From an uncultured Lachnospiraceae bacterium (lineage in GTDB: Bacteria; Bacillota; Clostridia; Lachnospirales; Lachnospiraceae), in NCBI GenBank assembly GCA_902796695.1, contig CADBQE010000200.1, forward strand, positions 1-11,336: a stretch of DNA of 11,336 nucleotides, written 5' to 3'. The first letter of the stretch is position 1. The number at the start of each line of letters is the position of its first letter. The notes beneath the pieces are model-generated. The model was not told where the DNA came from. It made no database searches and was given only the letters and a program-made list of their open reading frames with translations. This document shows positions 1-6,247 of this stretch, piece after piece. Position numbers and translations under genes: made by a program.

Positions 1-33
1 CGCCTGCTTCGCATGATCGGACAGGCGGGCTGA
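1..33 (+). CDS. C-terminal tail of an upstream ORF, possibly mnmG (partial)
   Basis: Frame 1 is open from the window edge to a TGA at 31-33 and ends in ...RLLRMIGQAG. In many Bacillota mnmG (gidA, tRNA uridine modification) lies immediately upstream of rsmG, so this could be its last ten codons. The visible residues are too few and too unspecific to confirm this. The assignment rests on gene order only. Confidence 0.3.
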   Translation, partial: RLLRMIGQAG

Positions 34-102
34 AACTACCGCGTCGGACTTGTCAACAAAAAAGTCCACAACAACTTGACACGGCCCCACTTATTTCAAT
101 CC

Positions 103-131
103 TTTACAGAAAGGCCGGATTGGGATATAAT
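103..131 (+). promoter_or_regulatory. Sigma-A-type promoter of the rsmG-parA-parB operon
   Basis: A TTTACA -35 element (103-108, one mismatch to consensus) is separated by exactly 17 bp from a perfect TATAAT -10 (126-131). Transcription should start near 138, which is the first base of the parS palindrome. A second perfect TTGACA at 76-81 has no -10 at a usable distance. No experimental start site is known; this is read from the motif pair. Confidence 0.8.
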
Positions 132-138
132 AAACCCA

Positions 139-154
139 TGTTTCACGTGAAACA
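139..154. promoter_or_regulatory. parS: parS centromere site (ParB-binding palindrome)
   Basis: The 16-bp TGTTTCACGTGAAACA is a perfect palindrome and matches the classic Bacillota/general bacterial parS sequence. With its flanking A and T the dyad extends to 18 bp (138-155). ParB loads here, closes as a CTP-dependent clamp and spreads, forming the partition complex acted on by ParA and recruiting SMC. The site lies between the -10 element and the rsmG ribosome binding site, in front of the operon that encodes ParA and ParB, so ParB bound here could repress its own operon. It is the only full parS seen in the window. Confidence 0.95.
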
Positions 155-165
155 TCGGGAGGATT

Positions 166-885
166 ATGGAGAATCGGACAGAAATACTGAATCAGGGTTT
201 TGAAGCGGCGGGGATCATGCTTTCCGAAGGGCAAACCGCGGCATTTCTGCGGTATGCGGAACTGCTGGAGGAATGGAACGAAAAGATGAATCTGACCGCG
301 ATCACGGAGTTTCCGGAGGTCGTGCGGAAGCATTTTGTCGACTGTGTCTATCCGTTCGCCCTGCTCAAGGCCGAAGGCCCGCTGACACTGATCGACGTCG
401 GCTCCGGAGCCGGCTTTCCAGGGATCCCGTTAAAAATCATGTTTCCCGCGCTGCGGGTCACGCTGATCGATTCTCTGAACAAACGGGTCCGCTTTCTGGA
501 GGAAGTGATCCGGACGCTGAACCTCACGGATATCCGTGCCCTGCACGGGCGGGCGGAGGATCTGGCGCGGGATCCGCAGCTCAGGGAACGTTTTGACCTG
601 AGTACGGCCCGGGCCGTTGCGCCCCTTCCGGTGCTGGCGGAATACTGTCTGCCCTTTGTGAGGCGGGGAGGCCGTTTCCTGGCCTATAAATCCGGGCAGA
701 CGGAGGAAGAACTGGCCGGAGCGGAAAACGCGCTGCGGATTCTTGGCGCAAAGGAGAACGGATCGCTGCATTACAGCCTTCCCGGATCCGGGGACGGCCG
801 CTCGCTGCTGATTCTGGAGAAGCAGCGGAACACACCGCCGATCTATCCGCGCAAAGCGGGAACGGCAAGCAAAAAACCATTGTGA
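166..885 (+). CDS. rsmG: 16S rRNA (guanine-527-N7)-methyltransferase RsmG (GidB)
   Basis: RsmG methylates N7 of G527 in the 530 loop of 16S rRNA, using S-adenosylmethionine; loss of the enzyme gives low-level streptomycin resistance in several bacteria. The 239-residue product has the usual family length. An N-terminal helical region contains LLEEWNEKMNLTAIT (33-47). The Rossmann SAM-binding motif I is DVGSGAGFPGIPL (77-89), followed by DSLNKR (102-107), the conserved TARAV segment (147-151) and the basic tail YPRKAGTASKKPL (227-239). The ATG at 166 follows GGGAGG (157-162), a rather short spacing, but the N-terminus aligns with known family starts. It is the first gene of the operon, and parA begins 13 bp after its stop. 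Unlike in Bacillus subtilis, no noc gene separates it from parA. Confidence 0.96.
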   Translation: MENRTEILNQGFEAAGIMLSEGQTAAFLRYAELLEEWNEKMNLTAITEFPEVVRKHFVDCVYPFALLKAEGPLTLIDVGSGAGFPGIPLKIMFPALRVTLIDSLNKRVRFLEEVIRTLNLTDIRALHGRAEDLARDPQLRERFDLSTARAVAPLPVLAEYCLPFVRRGGRFLAYKSGQTEEELAGAENALRILGAKENGSLHYSLPGSGDGRSLLILEKQRNTPPIYPRKAGTASKKPL

Positions 886-898
886 GACAAGGAGAATT

Positions 899-1675
899 AT
901 GGCCCGAATCATTGCGATCGCCAATCAGAAAGGCGGCGTGGGCAAGACCACGACCGTCATAAATCTGTCCGCGGCGCTGGCGGAAGCCGGCAAAAAAGTC
1001 CTGACCGTGGACATGGATCCGCAGGGCAACGCCTCAAGCGGCCTGGGGATTGATAAGGACAGCCTGGAAAAAACCGTTTATCAGCTGATGATCGGGGAAT
1101 GCACCCTGGAGGAATGTCTCAGGGAAAGCCCGGTCCCCCGCCTGACGGTGCTGCCGGCTACGGTCCATCTGGCCGGCGCCGAGGTGGAACTGATCGGCAC
1201 CCAGGGCAGTCAGCGGATCCTGAAAAAAGCGCTGGACCCGGTGCGGGACCGCTACGATTTCATTCTGATCGACTGCCCGCCGTCTTTAAACCTGCTGACC
1301 ATCAATGCCATGGTGGCGGCGGACTCCGTCATGGTGCCGATCCAGTGCGAATATTACGCGCTGGAAGGCCTGTCCCAGCTGATGTACACCATCCGCCTGG
1401 TTCAGAGAAGCCTGAATCCGGACCTGAAGATCGACGGCGTCGTATTTACGATGTTCGACGTGCGTACGAATCTGTCCGCGGAGGTGGTGGAAAACGTCAA
1501 ACAGAACTTCCCGGAGCATATTTACCGCTCCGTGATCCCGCGGAACGTGCGGCTGGCGGAAGCGCCCAGCCACGGCCTGCCCATTACGCTGTACGACAGC
1601 CGGTCCACCGGTGCGGAAAGCTACCGGAAGCTGGCCAAAGAGGTCATTCGAAACAAAATAGAAGGGGTCGGATAA
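899..1675 (+). CDS. parA: Chromosome partitioning ATPase ParA (Soj)
   Basis: ParA is a Walker-type ATPase that binds the nucleoid nonspecifically as an ATP dimer. Its hydrolysis is stimulated by ParB-parS complexes, which moves the origin region; in Bacillus the protein also controls DnaA. The 258 residues show the deviant Walker A motif KGGVGKTT (11-18, with signature Lys11 and Lys16), Walker A' around VDMDPQGNASS (37-47, Asp40), Walker B LIDCPP (123-128) and the DNA-contacting PRNVRLAEAPS segment (214-224). There is no N-terminal HTH, as expected for the short chromosomal Soj type. A ribosome binding site AAGGAG (889-894) precedes the ATG. It sits between rsmG and parB, its partner. Confidence 0.97.
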   Translation: MARIIAIANQKGGVGKTTTVINLSAALAEAGKKVLTVDMDPQGNASSGLGIDKDSLEKTVYQLMIGECTLEECLRESPVPRLTVLPATVHLAGAEVELIGTQGSQRILKKALDPVRDRYDFILIDCPPSLNLLTINAMVAADSVMVPIQCEYYALEGLSQLMYTIRLVQRSLNPDLKIDGVVFTMFDVRTNLSAEVVENVKQNFPEHIYRSVIPRNVRLAEAPSHGLPITLYDSRSTGAESYRKLAKEVIRNKIEGVG

Positions 1676-1719
1676 AACTTTCCTGACCCGCCGGAATTAA
1701 GGAGAGGAATCAGAAAGCA

Positions 1720-2667
1720 ATGGCACGCAAAAATGCGCTGGGACGGGGCCTGGGGGCTCTGATTCCCGGCTTTGAACCGCAAAAAGTGGATAATTCTCCC
1801 GAAAATTTTACTGAAGAGAAAAAGTTATCCACAATCGGAAGCGAAAATGTGGATAGCCCGGGGGATAAAACGAACAAAGTTTTGCTTCTTCCGCTTTCCA
1901 AAGTGGAGCCCCGCGAAGGCCAGCCGCGCATGATTTTTGAGGAAGGTGCGCTGGCGGAACTGGCGGAATCGATCAAACAGCACGGGGTGCTGCAGCCCAT
2001 TCTGGTGGTGGCCCGCGGGGATCATTACGAGATTGTGGCGGGCGAGCGCCGCTGGCGGGCCGCCAAACTGGCCGGCCTGACCAGGATCCCGGCGCTGGTG
2101 CAGGATCTGGAGGATTCCAGACTCCAGGAGCTGGCCCTGATCGAAAACATCCAGCGGGAAAACTTAAACCCGATCGAAGAAGCCCAGGCTTATCATGAGC
2201 TTCTGGAAGAATACGGCATCAAGCAGGAGGAGCTGGCCCGGCGTCTGGCCAAAAGCCGCACGGCCATCACCAACAGCCTGCGCCTCCTGAAGCTGGATGA
2301 ACGTGTTCAGGCTATGGTGATGGACGGCTCGCTCAGCGAGGGCCATGCACGTGCCCTGCTGGGGCTGCCGGACAAAAAGCAGCAGTTTGACGCGGCCGGC
2401 GAGATCCTTACGAAGCAGCTGAGCGTCCGGGAGACCGAAGCGCTCGTCAAGCGCCTGAAGGAAGGCCGCCCCCGCAGGCAGCCCGCGCCGCACGACGGCC
2501 GCGACACCGCCTACGACGAGCTGGTCCTGCAGCTGCGCCGCTCCCTGGGGACCCGCGTGAATATCCGCCGGACTGGGGAAAACAAGGGCCAGATCGTGAT
2601 CGACTACTATTCGCTGGAGGAGCTGGAGCAGATCACGGACCGGATCCGCCGCGAGCAGACGAGATAA
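1720..2667 (+). CDS. parB: Chromosome partitioning protein ParB (Spo0J), parS-binding CTPase
   Basis: ParB binds parS, hydrolyses CTP as a sliding clamp and activates ParA. The 315 residues contain the ParA-activating N-terminal peptide with GRGLGALI (8-15). A low-complexity linker follows (about 20-53). The CTP-binding N-terminal domain includes GQPR (67-70) and GERRWRAA (108-115), then LALIENIQRENLNPIEEA (138-155). The helix-turn-helix with SRTAITNSLRLLKL (179-192) recognises parS, and a C-terminal dimerisation domain spans about 262-312. AAGGAGAGG (1699-1707) lies a rather long 12 bp before the ATG. The linker-coding DNA is AT-richer than the rest of the gene and holds three DnaA-box-like sequences (separate entry). 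No terminator is visible behind the gene. Confidence 0.97.
   Translation: MARKNALGRGLGALIPGFEPQKVDNSPENFTEEKKLSTIGSENVDSPGDKTNKVLLLPLSKVEPREGQPRMIFEEGALAELAESIKQHGVLQPILVVARGDHYEIVAGERRWRAAKLAGLTRIPALVQDLEDSRLQELALIENIQRENLNPIEEAQAYHELLEEYGIKQEELARRLAKSRTAITNSLRLLKLDERVQAMVMDGSLSEGHARALLGLPDKKQQFDAAGEILTKQLSVRETEALVKRLKEGRPRRQPAPHDGRDTAYDELVLQLRRSLGTRVNIRRTGENKGQIVIDYYSLEELEQITDRIRREQTR
1785..1856. promoter_or_regulatory. Cluster of three DnaA-box-like sequences inside parB
   Basis: Three 9-mers resemble the DnaA consensus TTATCCACA. 1825-1833 (+) is a perfect match. 1785-1793 (-) reads TTATCCACT and 1848-1856 (-) reads CTATCCACA, each with one mismatch. They encode parts of the variable ParB linker (residues about 22-25, 36-38 and 43-46). 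The second and third boxes are inverted with 14 bp between them. The surrounding sequence (about 1781-1895) is AT-rich for this window. Binding by DnaA is inferred from sequence only. Confidence 0.65.
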
Positions 2668-2742
2668 AAACGACAAATAAATTGCATGAACAGCAACAAT
2701 CAACTCTGCAACATTTCCGATATTAACTTTTGAGAGGACATT

Positions 2743-3285
2743 ATGAATAGCGATCTGCTGAGTAAATGGGGAGTCGACCCGGGCCTTGTGATCCTGGTCC
2801 TGGCGGGAATGGTCATCATTCTGGCCGCTCTGGTCGTCTGGTATATTGTGCGGTCCGGCGCGCTGTTTCGGGATTACGAGCGCTTCATGCGCGGAAAAAA
2901 CGGCGCGGACCTGGAAGGCACGCTGCACGATCTGAGCAATAAAGTCGAGCGGCTGCAGAATCAGGACATGGCCAACAAGGACATGCTGCGCGTCTTAAAC
3001 CGCAAGCAGGTGAAATCCTACCAGAAGACGGGCATTAAAAAATACAATGCCTTCGAAGGCATGGGCGGCATGGCCAGCTTCGCCATCGCCCTGCTGGACC
3101 TGGAAAATACCGGGATCATTCTGAACGTGATCCACAGCCGGAACAGCTGCTATACCTATCTGAAAGAGATTAAGGAAGGCGAATGCGAGGTGGCCCTGAG
3201 CGCGGAGGAAAAGGCGGCGCTGATGGCGGCGACTCGCAAAAAAGACCGGTTTTACGATAAAGATGAAGATGTTTTAGAGGAGTGA
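2743..3285 (+). CDS. DUF4446 family membrane-anchored protein
   Basis: This 180-residue protein of unknown function has one N-terminal membrane segment (about 13-36). A charged coiled-coil-like stretch follows (about 55-90), then the hallmark DUF4446 block: KKYNAFEGMGGMASFAIALLD (99-119, G/N/F-rich), SRNSCYTYLKEIKEG (132-146) and LSAEEKAAL (152-160). Families of this type are commonly found next to parB in Clostridia, so a link with chromosome or cell-envelope biology is possible but unproven. GAGAGGA (2732-2738) is the ribosome binding site. The 75-bp AT-rich gap after parB shows no convincing promoter or terminator. The stop overlaps an alternative GTG of the next gene. Confidence 0.85.
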   Translation: MNSDLLSKWGVDPGLVILVLAGMVIILAALVVWYIVRSGALFRDYERFMRGKNGADLEGTLHDLSNKVERLQNQDMANKDMLRVLNRKQVKSYQKTGIKKYNAFEGMGGMASFAIALLDLENTGIILNVIHSRNSCYTYLKEIKEGECEVALSAEEKAALMAATRKKDRFYDKDEDVLEE

Positions 3286-3293
3286 GCAGAAAA

Positions 3294-4544
3294 ATGAGCG
3301 ACGCAAACACGCAGCAGCCCCGGGGCGGTTTTATGCAGAGCCCCGCGGCTGTCACGGCAAAGAAGATCCTGGCGATCCTGCTGGCGGCGGGAACCATCGT
3401 CCTGATCACGCTTTCCCTGGTACGCATCCTGGAGAGCGCCGAAGTGGAGGGGCATTTCCCGGCTCATTTTATCCGGGTGACGGAAGCCGGGGAAGAGGAA
3501 TATGAAGATGAAACCGTCTGCCCCGTGGAATATGCGACGGAAGACGGAAAATATACCTGCACGGTGGACTATTCCTTTGAAGAATGGGAAGCCCTCCCGA
3601 GCGGGCACGAGATCGACGGGGTCGTATACCTGCTCTCGGACGGCCGCGCGCTGGGCTTTGATCATGAGGCAAAAGACGCGGAGATCCGGGCCGCCGTCCG
3701 GGACGCGAATACGGATGAAAACCGCGGCCCGCTCAGCATTTCGATGGCGCTGGCGCTGATGGCGGTCAGCTTTATCCTGATGGTGCTCTGGGGGCGTTTC
3801 TTCACGGATTACGAGCAGATCTGGTTCCTGAGCATCATGGTGCTGGCCGGCGTGATCTCCATCCTGGCGCCGGAAGAGGACATGAACGGGGTGAAGGGCA
3901 TCTACATCATGGCCCTCTACCTGCTGGACACGTTCCTGAACATCCTCTGCGAACTGCTGATCTCCAAGCAGAGCAAGTGGAATTTCATTGTATCGGTCTT
4001 CGTGGAGATCACGGAGATCGTGATGTGCATCGTGCTGGCGTACCGCTTTGCCACGCTGGCGACGACGCTGTTCTTCTGGCTGCCGATCGACATTATCAGC
4101 TTTATCAACTGGCATAAGCATCCGGACCGGCAGGAGGAAGAGCTGACCAAGGTCCGGAAACTGTCCGGGAAAACGAAGGCCCTGATCCTGACGGCGATCG
4201 CGGTGTGGACGGTCGTGGTGGGATGGCTTCTGTCCGGCCTGAACATCAATACGGACCTGTTCGGCGGCAATGCGACGCTGGAGACGCTGGTGGCGTATCT
4301 GGACGCCTGTGTTTCCGCGGTGGCGGTCGTGAACGGCGTGCTGATCTTCCTGCGCTATCAGGAGCAGTGGCTCGCCTGGATCGTGGACGCCGTGATCGAA
4401 GGCGTGATCAATATCCTGTCCGGCCAGTATGTGCTGCTGGTGCTCAAGGCCGGGTATCTGATGAATTCCACGTACGGATATATCAAATGGCGCAGATATA
4501 TCCGGACGCATGAACAGGAGAAACAGAATCTGCTTTCGCTGTAA
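3294..4544 (+). CDS. PnuC-like vitamin B3 (nicotinamide riboside) transporter with N-terminal ectodomain
   Basis: The C-terminal part of this 416-residue membrane protein resembles PnuC transporters, which import nicotinamide riboside or related NAD precursors by facilitated diffusion. The matching features are KWNFIVSVFVEI (228-239), FFWLPIDIISFINWHKH (260-276), the Gram-positive-type loop TKVRKLSGK (285-293), RYQEQWLAWIVDAV (354-367) and YGYIKWRRY (394-402). PnuC proteins are usually about 220-260 residues. Here about 170 residues precede the PnuC-like core: a membrane helix (about 23-43), an acidic predicted extracytoplasmic region (about 46-145, two Cys at 76 and 89) and a further helix (147-167). 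The ATG at 3294 is preferred because AGAGGAG (3276-3282) is well placed for it; a GTG at 3282 would overlap this site. Substrate specificity is inferred, so no gene symbol is given. Confidence 0.72.
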   Translation: MSDANTQQPRGGFMQSPAAVTAKKILAILLAAGTIVLITLSLVRILESAEVEGHFPAHFIRVTEAGEEEYEDETVCPVEYATEDGKYTCTVDYSFEEWEALPSGHEIDGVVYLLSDGRALGFDHEAKDAEIRAAVRDANTDENRGPLSISMALALMAVSFILMVLWGRFFTDYEQIWFLSIMVLAGVISILAPEEDMNGVKGIYIMALYLLDTFLNILCELLISKQSKWNFIVSVFVEITEIVMCIVLAYRFATLATTLFFWLPIDIISFINWHKHPDRQEEELTKVRKLSGKTKALILTAIAVWTVVVGWLLSGLNINTDLFGGNATLETLVAYLDACVSAVAVVNGVLIFLRYQEQWLAWIVDAVIEGVINILSGQYVLLVLKAGYLMNSTYGYIKWRRYIRTHEQEKQNLLSL

Positions 4545-4568
4545 AAGACGGAGCGGGAGGTGTTTCCG

Positions 4569-5648
4569 ATGCAGACGTTTTTCTATTCCATCCTGCATTT
4601 TCTGACGGACGGCCTGTGCGCGTTCGCGCTGTACGCCCGGTTTTCGGAAAGCGGAAACTGGGCGCAGGTCCTGCTGTTCTATGATTTCTGCGCGTTCGTG
4701 CTGCAGATGCCTTTCGGCGCGGTCATGGACCTGCTGCGGATGCGGATGCCGGAAAAAGCGGAGCGGCTGCCGTTTGTCTGCGCGCTGAGCGGAGGCGTGC
4801 TGACCGTGGCCGGGGCGTTTCTGCACCCCGTGATCCTGGGGATCGGCAACGCGCTCTTTCATGTGGGCGGCGGCATCGGAACGATCCGGGAAGACCGGGA
4901 AAACCACCTGGACGGCGCGGCGCTCGGCATATTTGTCGCGCCTGGCGCGATGGGACTGTATCTCGGGACTGTGTTCGGTCAGTATTATGACGCGGGATGG
5001 AACGCGCGGGTGCTGCCGCTGATCGCGGCGGTCTACCTGCTTCTGTTTCTCGTTTTCCGGCTGGCATCCGGCAGGCGGGAGAAAGAACGGGCGGCGGGGA
5101 CGGGACCGGACCGCAGACCGGGCGCCGAACCGCTGCGGAAAACGGGTCGGCCGGCTGCTTACGCCGCCGCGCTGTGCTTCCTGGTCGTCGTGCTGCGCTC
5201 GTATACCGGGTTTGCGGTCGTATTTCCCTGGAAAGAGGGGTTCTGGCCGGGCTTTTTCTGCACGCTGGCGGTCGTGCTCGGCAAAATGGCGGGCGGCCTG
5301 CTGGCGGCGCGCTTCGGCGCGGAGCCGGTCATGACCGTTTCCCTGGTGCTGTCGGCGCTGGGATACTGCTTTTCCGGCACGCCGGCGGCCGGAATCGCGG
5401 CGCTGTTCTTCTTTAACATGACGATGCCGGTCACCCTGTATATGATCGCGGACCGCTTCCGCGGACTGGAAGGGTTTTCCTTCGGCCTGCTGACGGTCGC
5501 GCTGTTTCTGGGCGTTCTGCCCACCTTTTTCGGAGGCGCGGCGCTCATGCCCGGCCGCCTTCTCGGCGCGGCGGTCAGTCTGCTGTCGCTGCTGATGCTG
5601 CTGGCGGCGGCCCGGCTGCTGCGGAAAGACATAAGATGGAAGTCCTGA
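4569..5648 (+). CDS. MFS-like membrane protein with Fsr-like motifs, unknown substrate
   Basis: This 359-residue polytopic protein has about 10-12 hydrophobic segments and a charged cytoplasmic loop in the middle (about 167-196), the layout of the major facilitator superfamily. HFLTDG (10-15) and GIGNALFHVGGG (91-102) recall the H-x3-D and GNALFHP motifs of fosmidomycin-resistance-type (Fsr) carriers. Other distinctive segments are IFVAPGAMGLYLG (121-133), LRSYTGF (209-215) and FFNMTMPVTLY (281-291). The ATG at 4569 is chosen over an upstream GTG at 4560 because GGGAGG (4555-4560) is spaced 8 bp from it. The gene ends by overlapping the next gene by 13 bp, so the two are probably translated together. 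Substrate and direction of transport cannot be read from the sequence. Confidence 0.7.
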   Translation: MQTFFYSILHFLTDGLCAFALYARFSESGNWAQVLLFYDFCAFVLQMPFGAVMDLLRMRMPEKAERLPFVCALSGGVLTVAGAFLHPVILGIGNALFHVGGGIGTIREDRENHLDGAALGIFVAPGAMGLYLGTVFGQYYDAGWNARVLPLIAAVYLLLFLVFRLASGRREKERAAGTGPDRRPGAEPLRKTGRPAAYAAALCFLVVVLRSYTGFAVVFPWKEGFWPGFFCTLAVVLGKMAGGLLAARFGAEPVMTVSLVLSALGYCFSGTPAAGIAALFFFNMTMPVTLYMIADRFRGLEGFSFGLLTVALFLGVLPTFFGGAALMPGRLLGAAVSLLSLLMLLAAARLLRKDIRWKS

Positions 5649-5986
5649 AAACGTTCGGCATATCGCTGGGCCTCACGCTGGTCATCGAGCTTGCGCTGGC
5701 ATTTCTTCTGCGGGTCCGGTCGAAGCGGGGCCTGCTGATCGTCCTGCTCGCGAACATCCTGACCAATCCGGCCGCGGTGTTCCTGTGCCTGGCTTTCGGG
5801 CCGCTTTTCGGAAAGTTCTTCCTGCTTTTCCAGCTGGCGGTCGAAGCCGCGGTCGTCCTTGCGGAAAGCCGGGTCTACCGGGATTTCAGGAAGGATCTGG
5901 ATGCGGCGCTTTCCCCGTTTCTTCTGTCTCTGGTACTGAATGCCTGCTCCTACGGGACGGGCCTGATCCTGTATCCCCTGCCATAG
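5636..5986 (+). CDS. Small four-helix membrane protein, partner of the MFS-like gene
   Basis: This unrecognised 116-residue protein is almost entirely hydrophobic, with four predicted membrane helices (about 5-26, 32-55, 58-77 and 90-113). Polar or charged residues sit inside the helices: Glu19, Asn40 with TNP (43-45), Glu70, Glu77, Asn102 and Ser105. This pattern suggests a functional core rather than simple anchoring. The start overlaps the last 13 bp of the MFS-like gene, in another frame, with only a weak ribosome binding site (GGAAAG), so translational coupling is likely. The two products may form one membrane complex; this is inferred from the overlap alone. Confidence 0.72.
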   Translation: MEVLKTFGISLGLTLVIELALAFLLRVRSKRGLLIVLLANILTNPAAVFLCLAFGPLFGKFFLLFQLAVEAAVVLAESRVYRDFRKDLDAALSPFLLSLVLNACSYGTGLILYPLP

Positions 5987-6014
5987 CGGGGACGAAAATA
6001 AAGGAGGAAGAGTC

Positions 6015-6212
6015 ATGACATCATTGCTTATCGCCGACGCCATGGGCGGACCGTTTTTCATCATTCTGCCGATCATGCTGCTGCTCGCCGTAGGCGGGGC
6101 GGTGCTGATCGTGGTCCTGATCACGCGGGCGATCCTGCGGTATATGAAAAAGAAGGACAGGACCGACGCGGAACTGAACGAAGAAAAGGAAGAGGAATCG
6201 CATCCTCTGTAA
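6015..6212 (+). CDS. Small single-span membrane protein
   Basis: This 65-residue protein has one long hydrophobic segment (about 13-42) followed by a highly charged tail, YMKKKDRTDAELNEEKEEES (44-63). The positive-inside rule puts the tail in the cytoplasm. A strong AAGGAGGAAG ribosome binding site (from 6001) stands about 5 bp before the ATG, which supports real translation. It lies 28 bp after the four-helix gene and 35 bp before pepF, in the same orientation. No family is recognised. Confidence 0.7.
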   Translation: MTSLLIADAMGGPFFIILPIMLLLAVGGAVLIVVLITRAILRYMKKKDRTDAELNEEKEEESHPL

Positions 6213-6247
6213 CAAAGACGGACGATAAAAAAAAGAGGAGGATAAAT

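Noticed and set aside
2668..2742. Possible promoter in the AT-rich gap between parB and the DUF4446 gene
   Set aside because: TTGCAT (2682-2687) and GATATT (2719-2724) are 31 bp apart, and no other pair is suitably spaced.
3252..4907. 551-codon open frame on the minus strand
   Set aside because: It is antisense to the PnuC-like gene, with low-complexity His/Arg/Gln composition and no recognisable motif. It is a shadow.
5971..5990. CCCC/GGGG hairpin after the four-helix gene as a terminator
   Set aside because: It has only four base pairs with a 9-nt loop and no T-run behind it.
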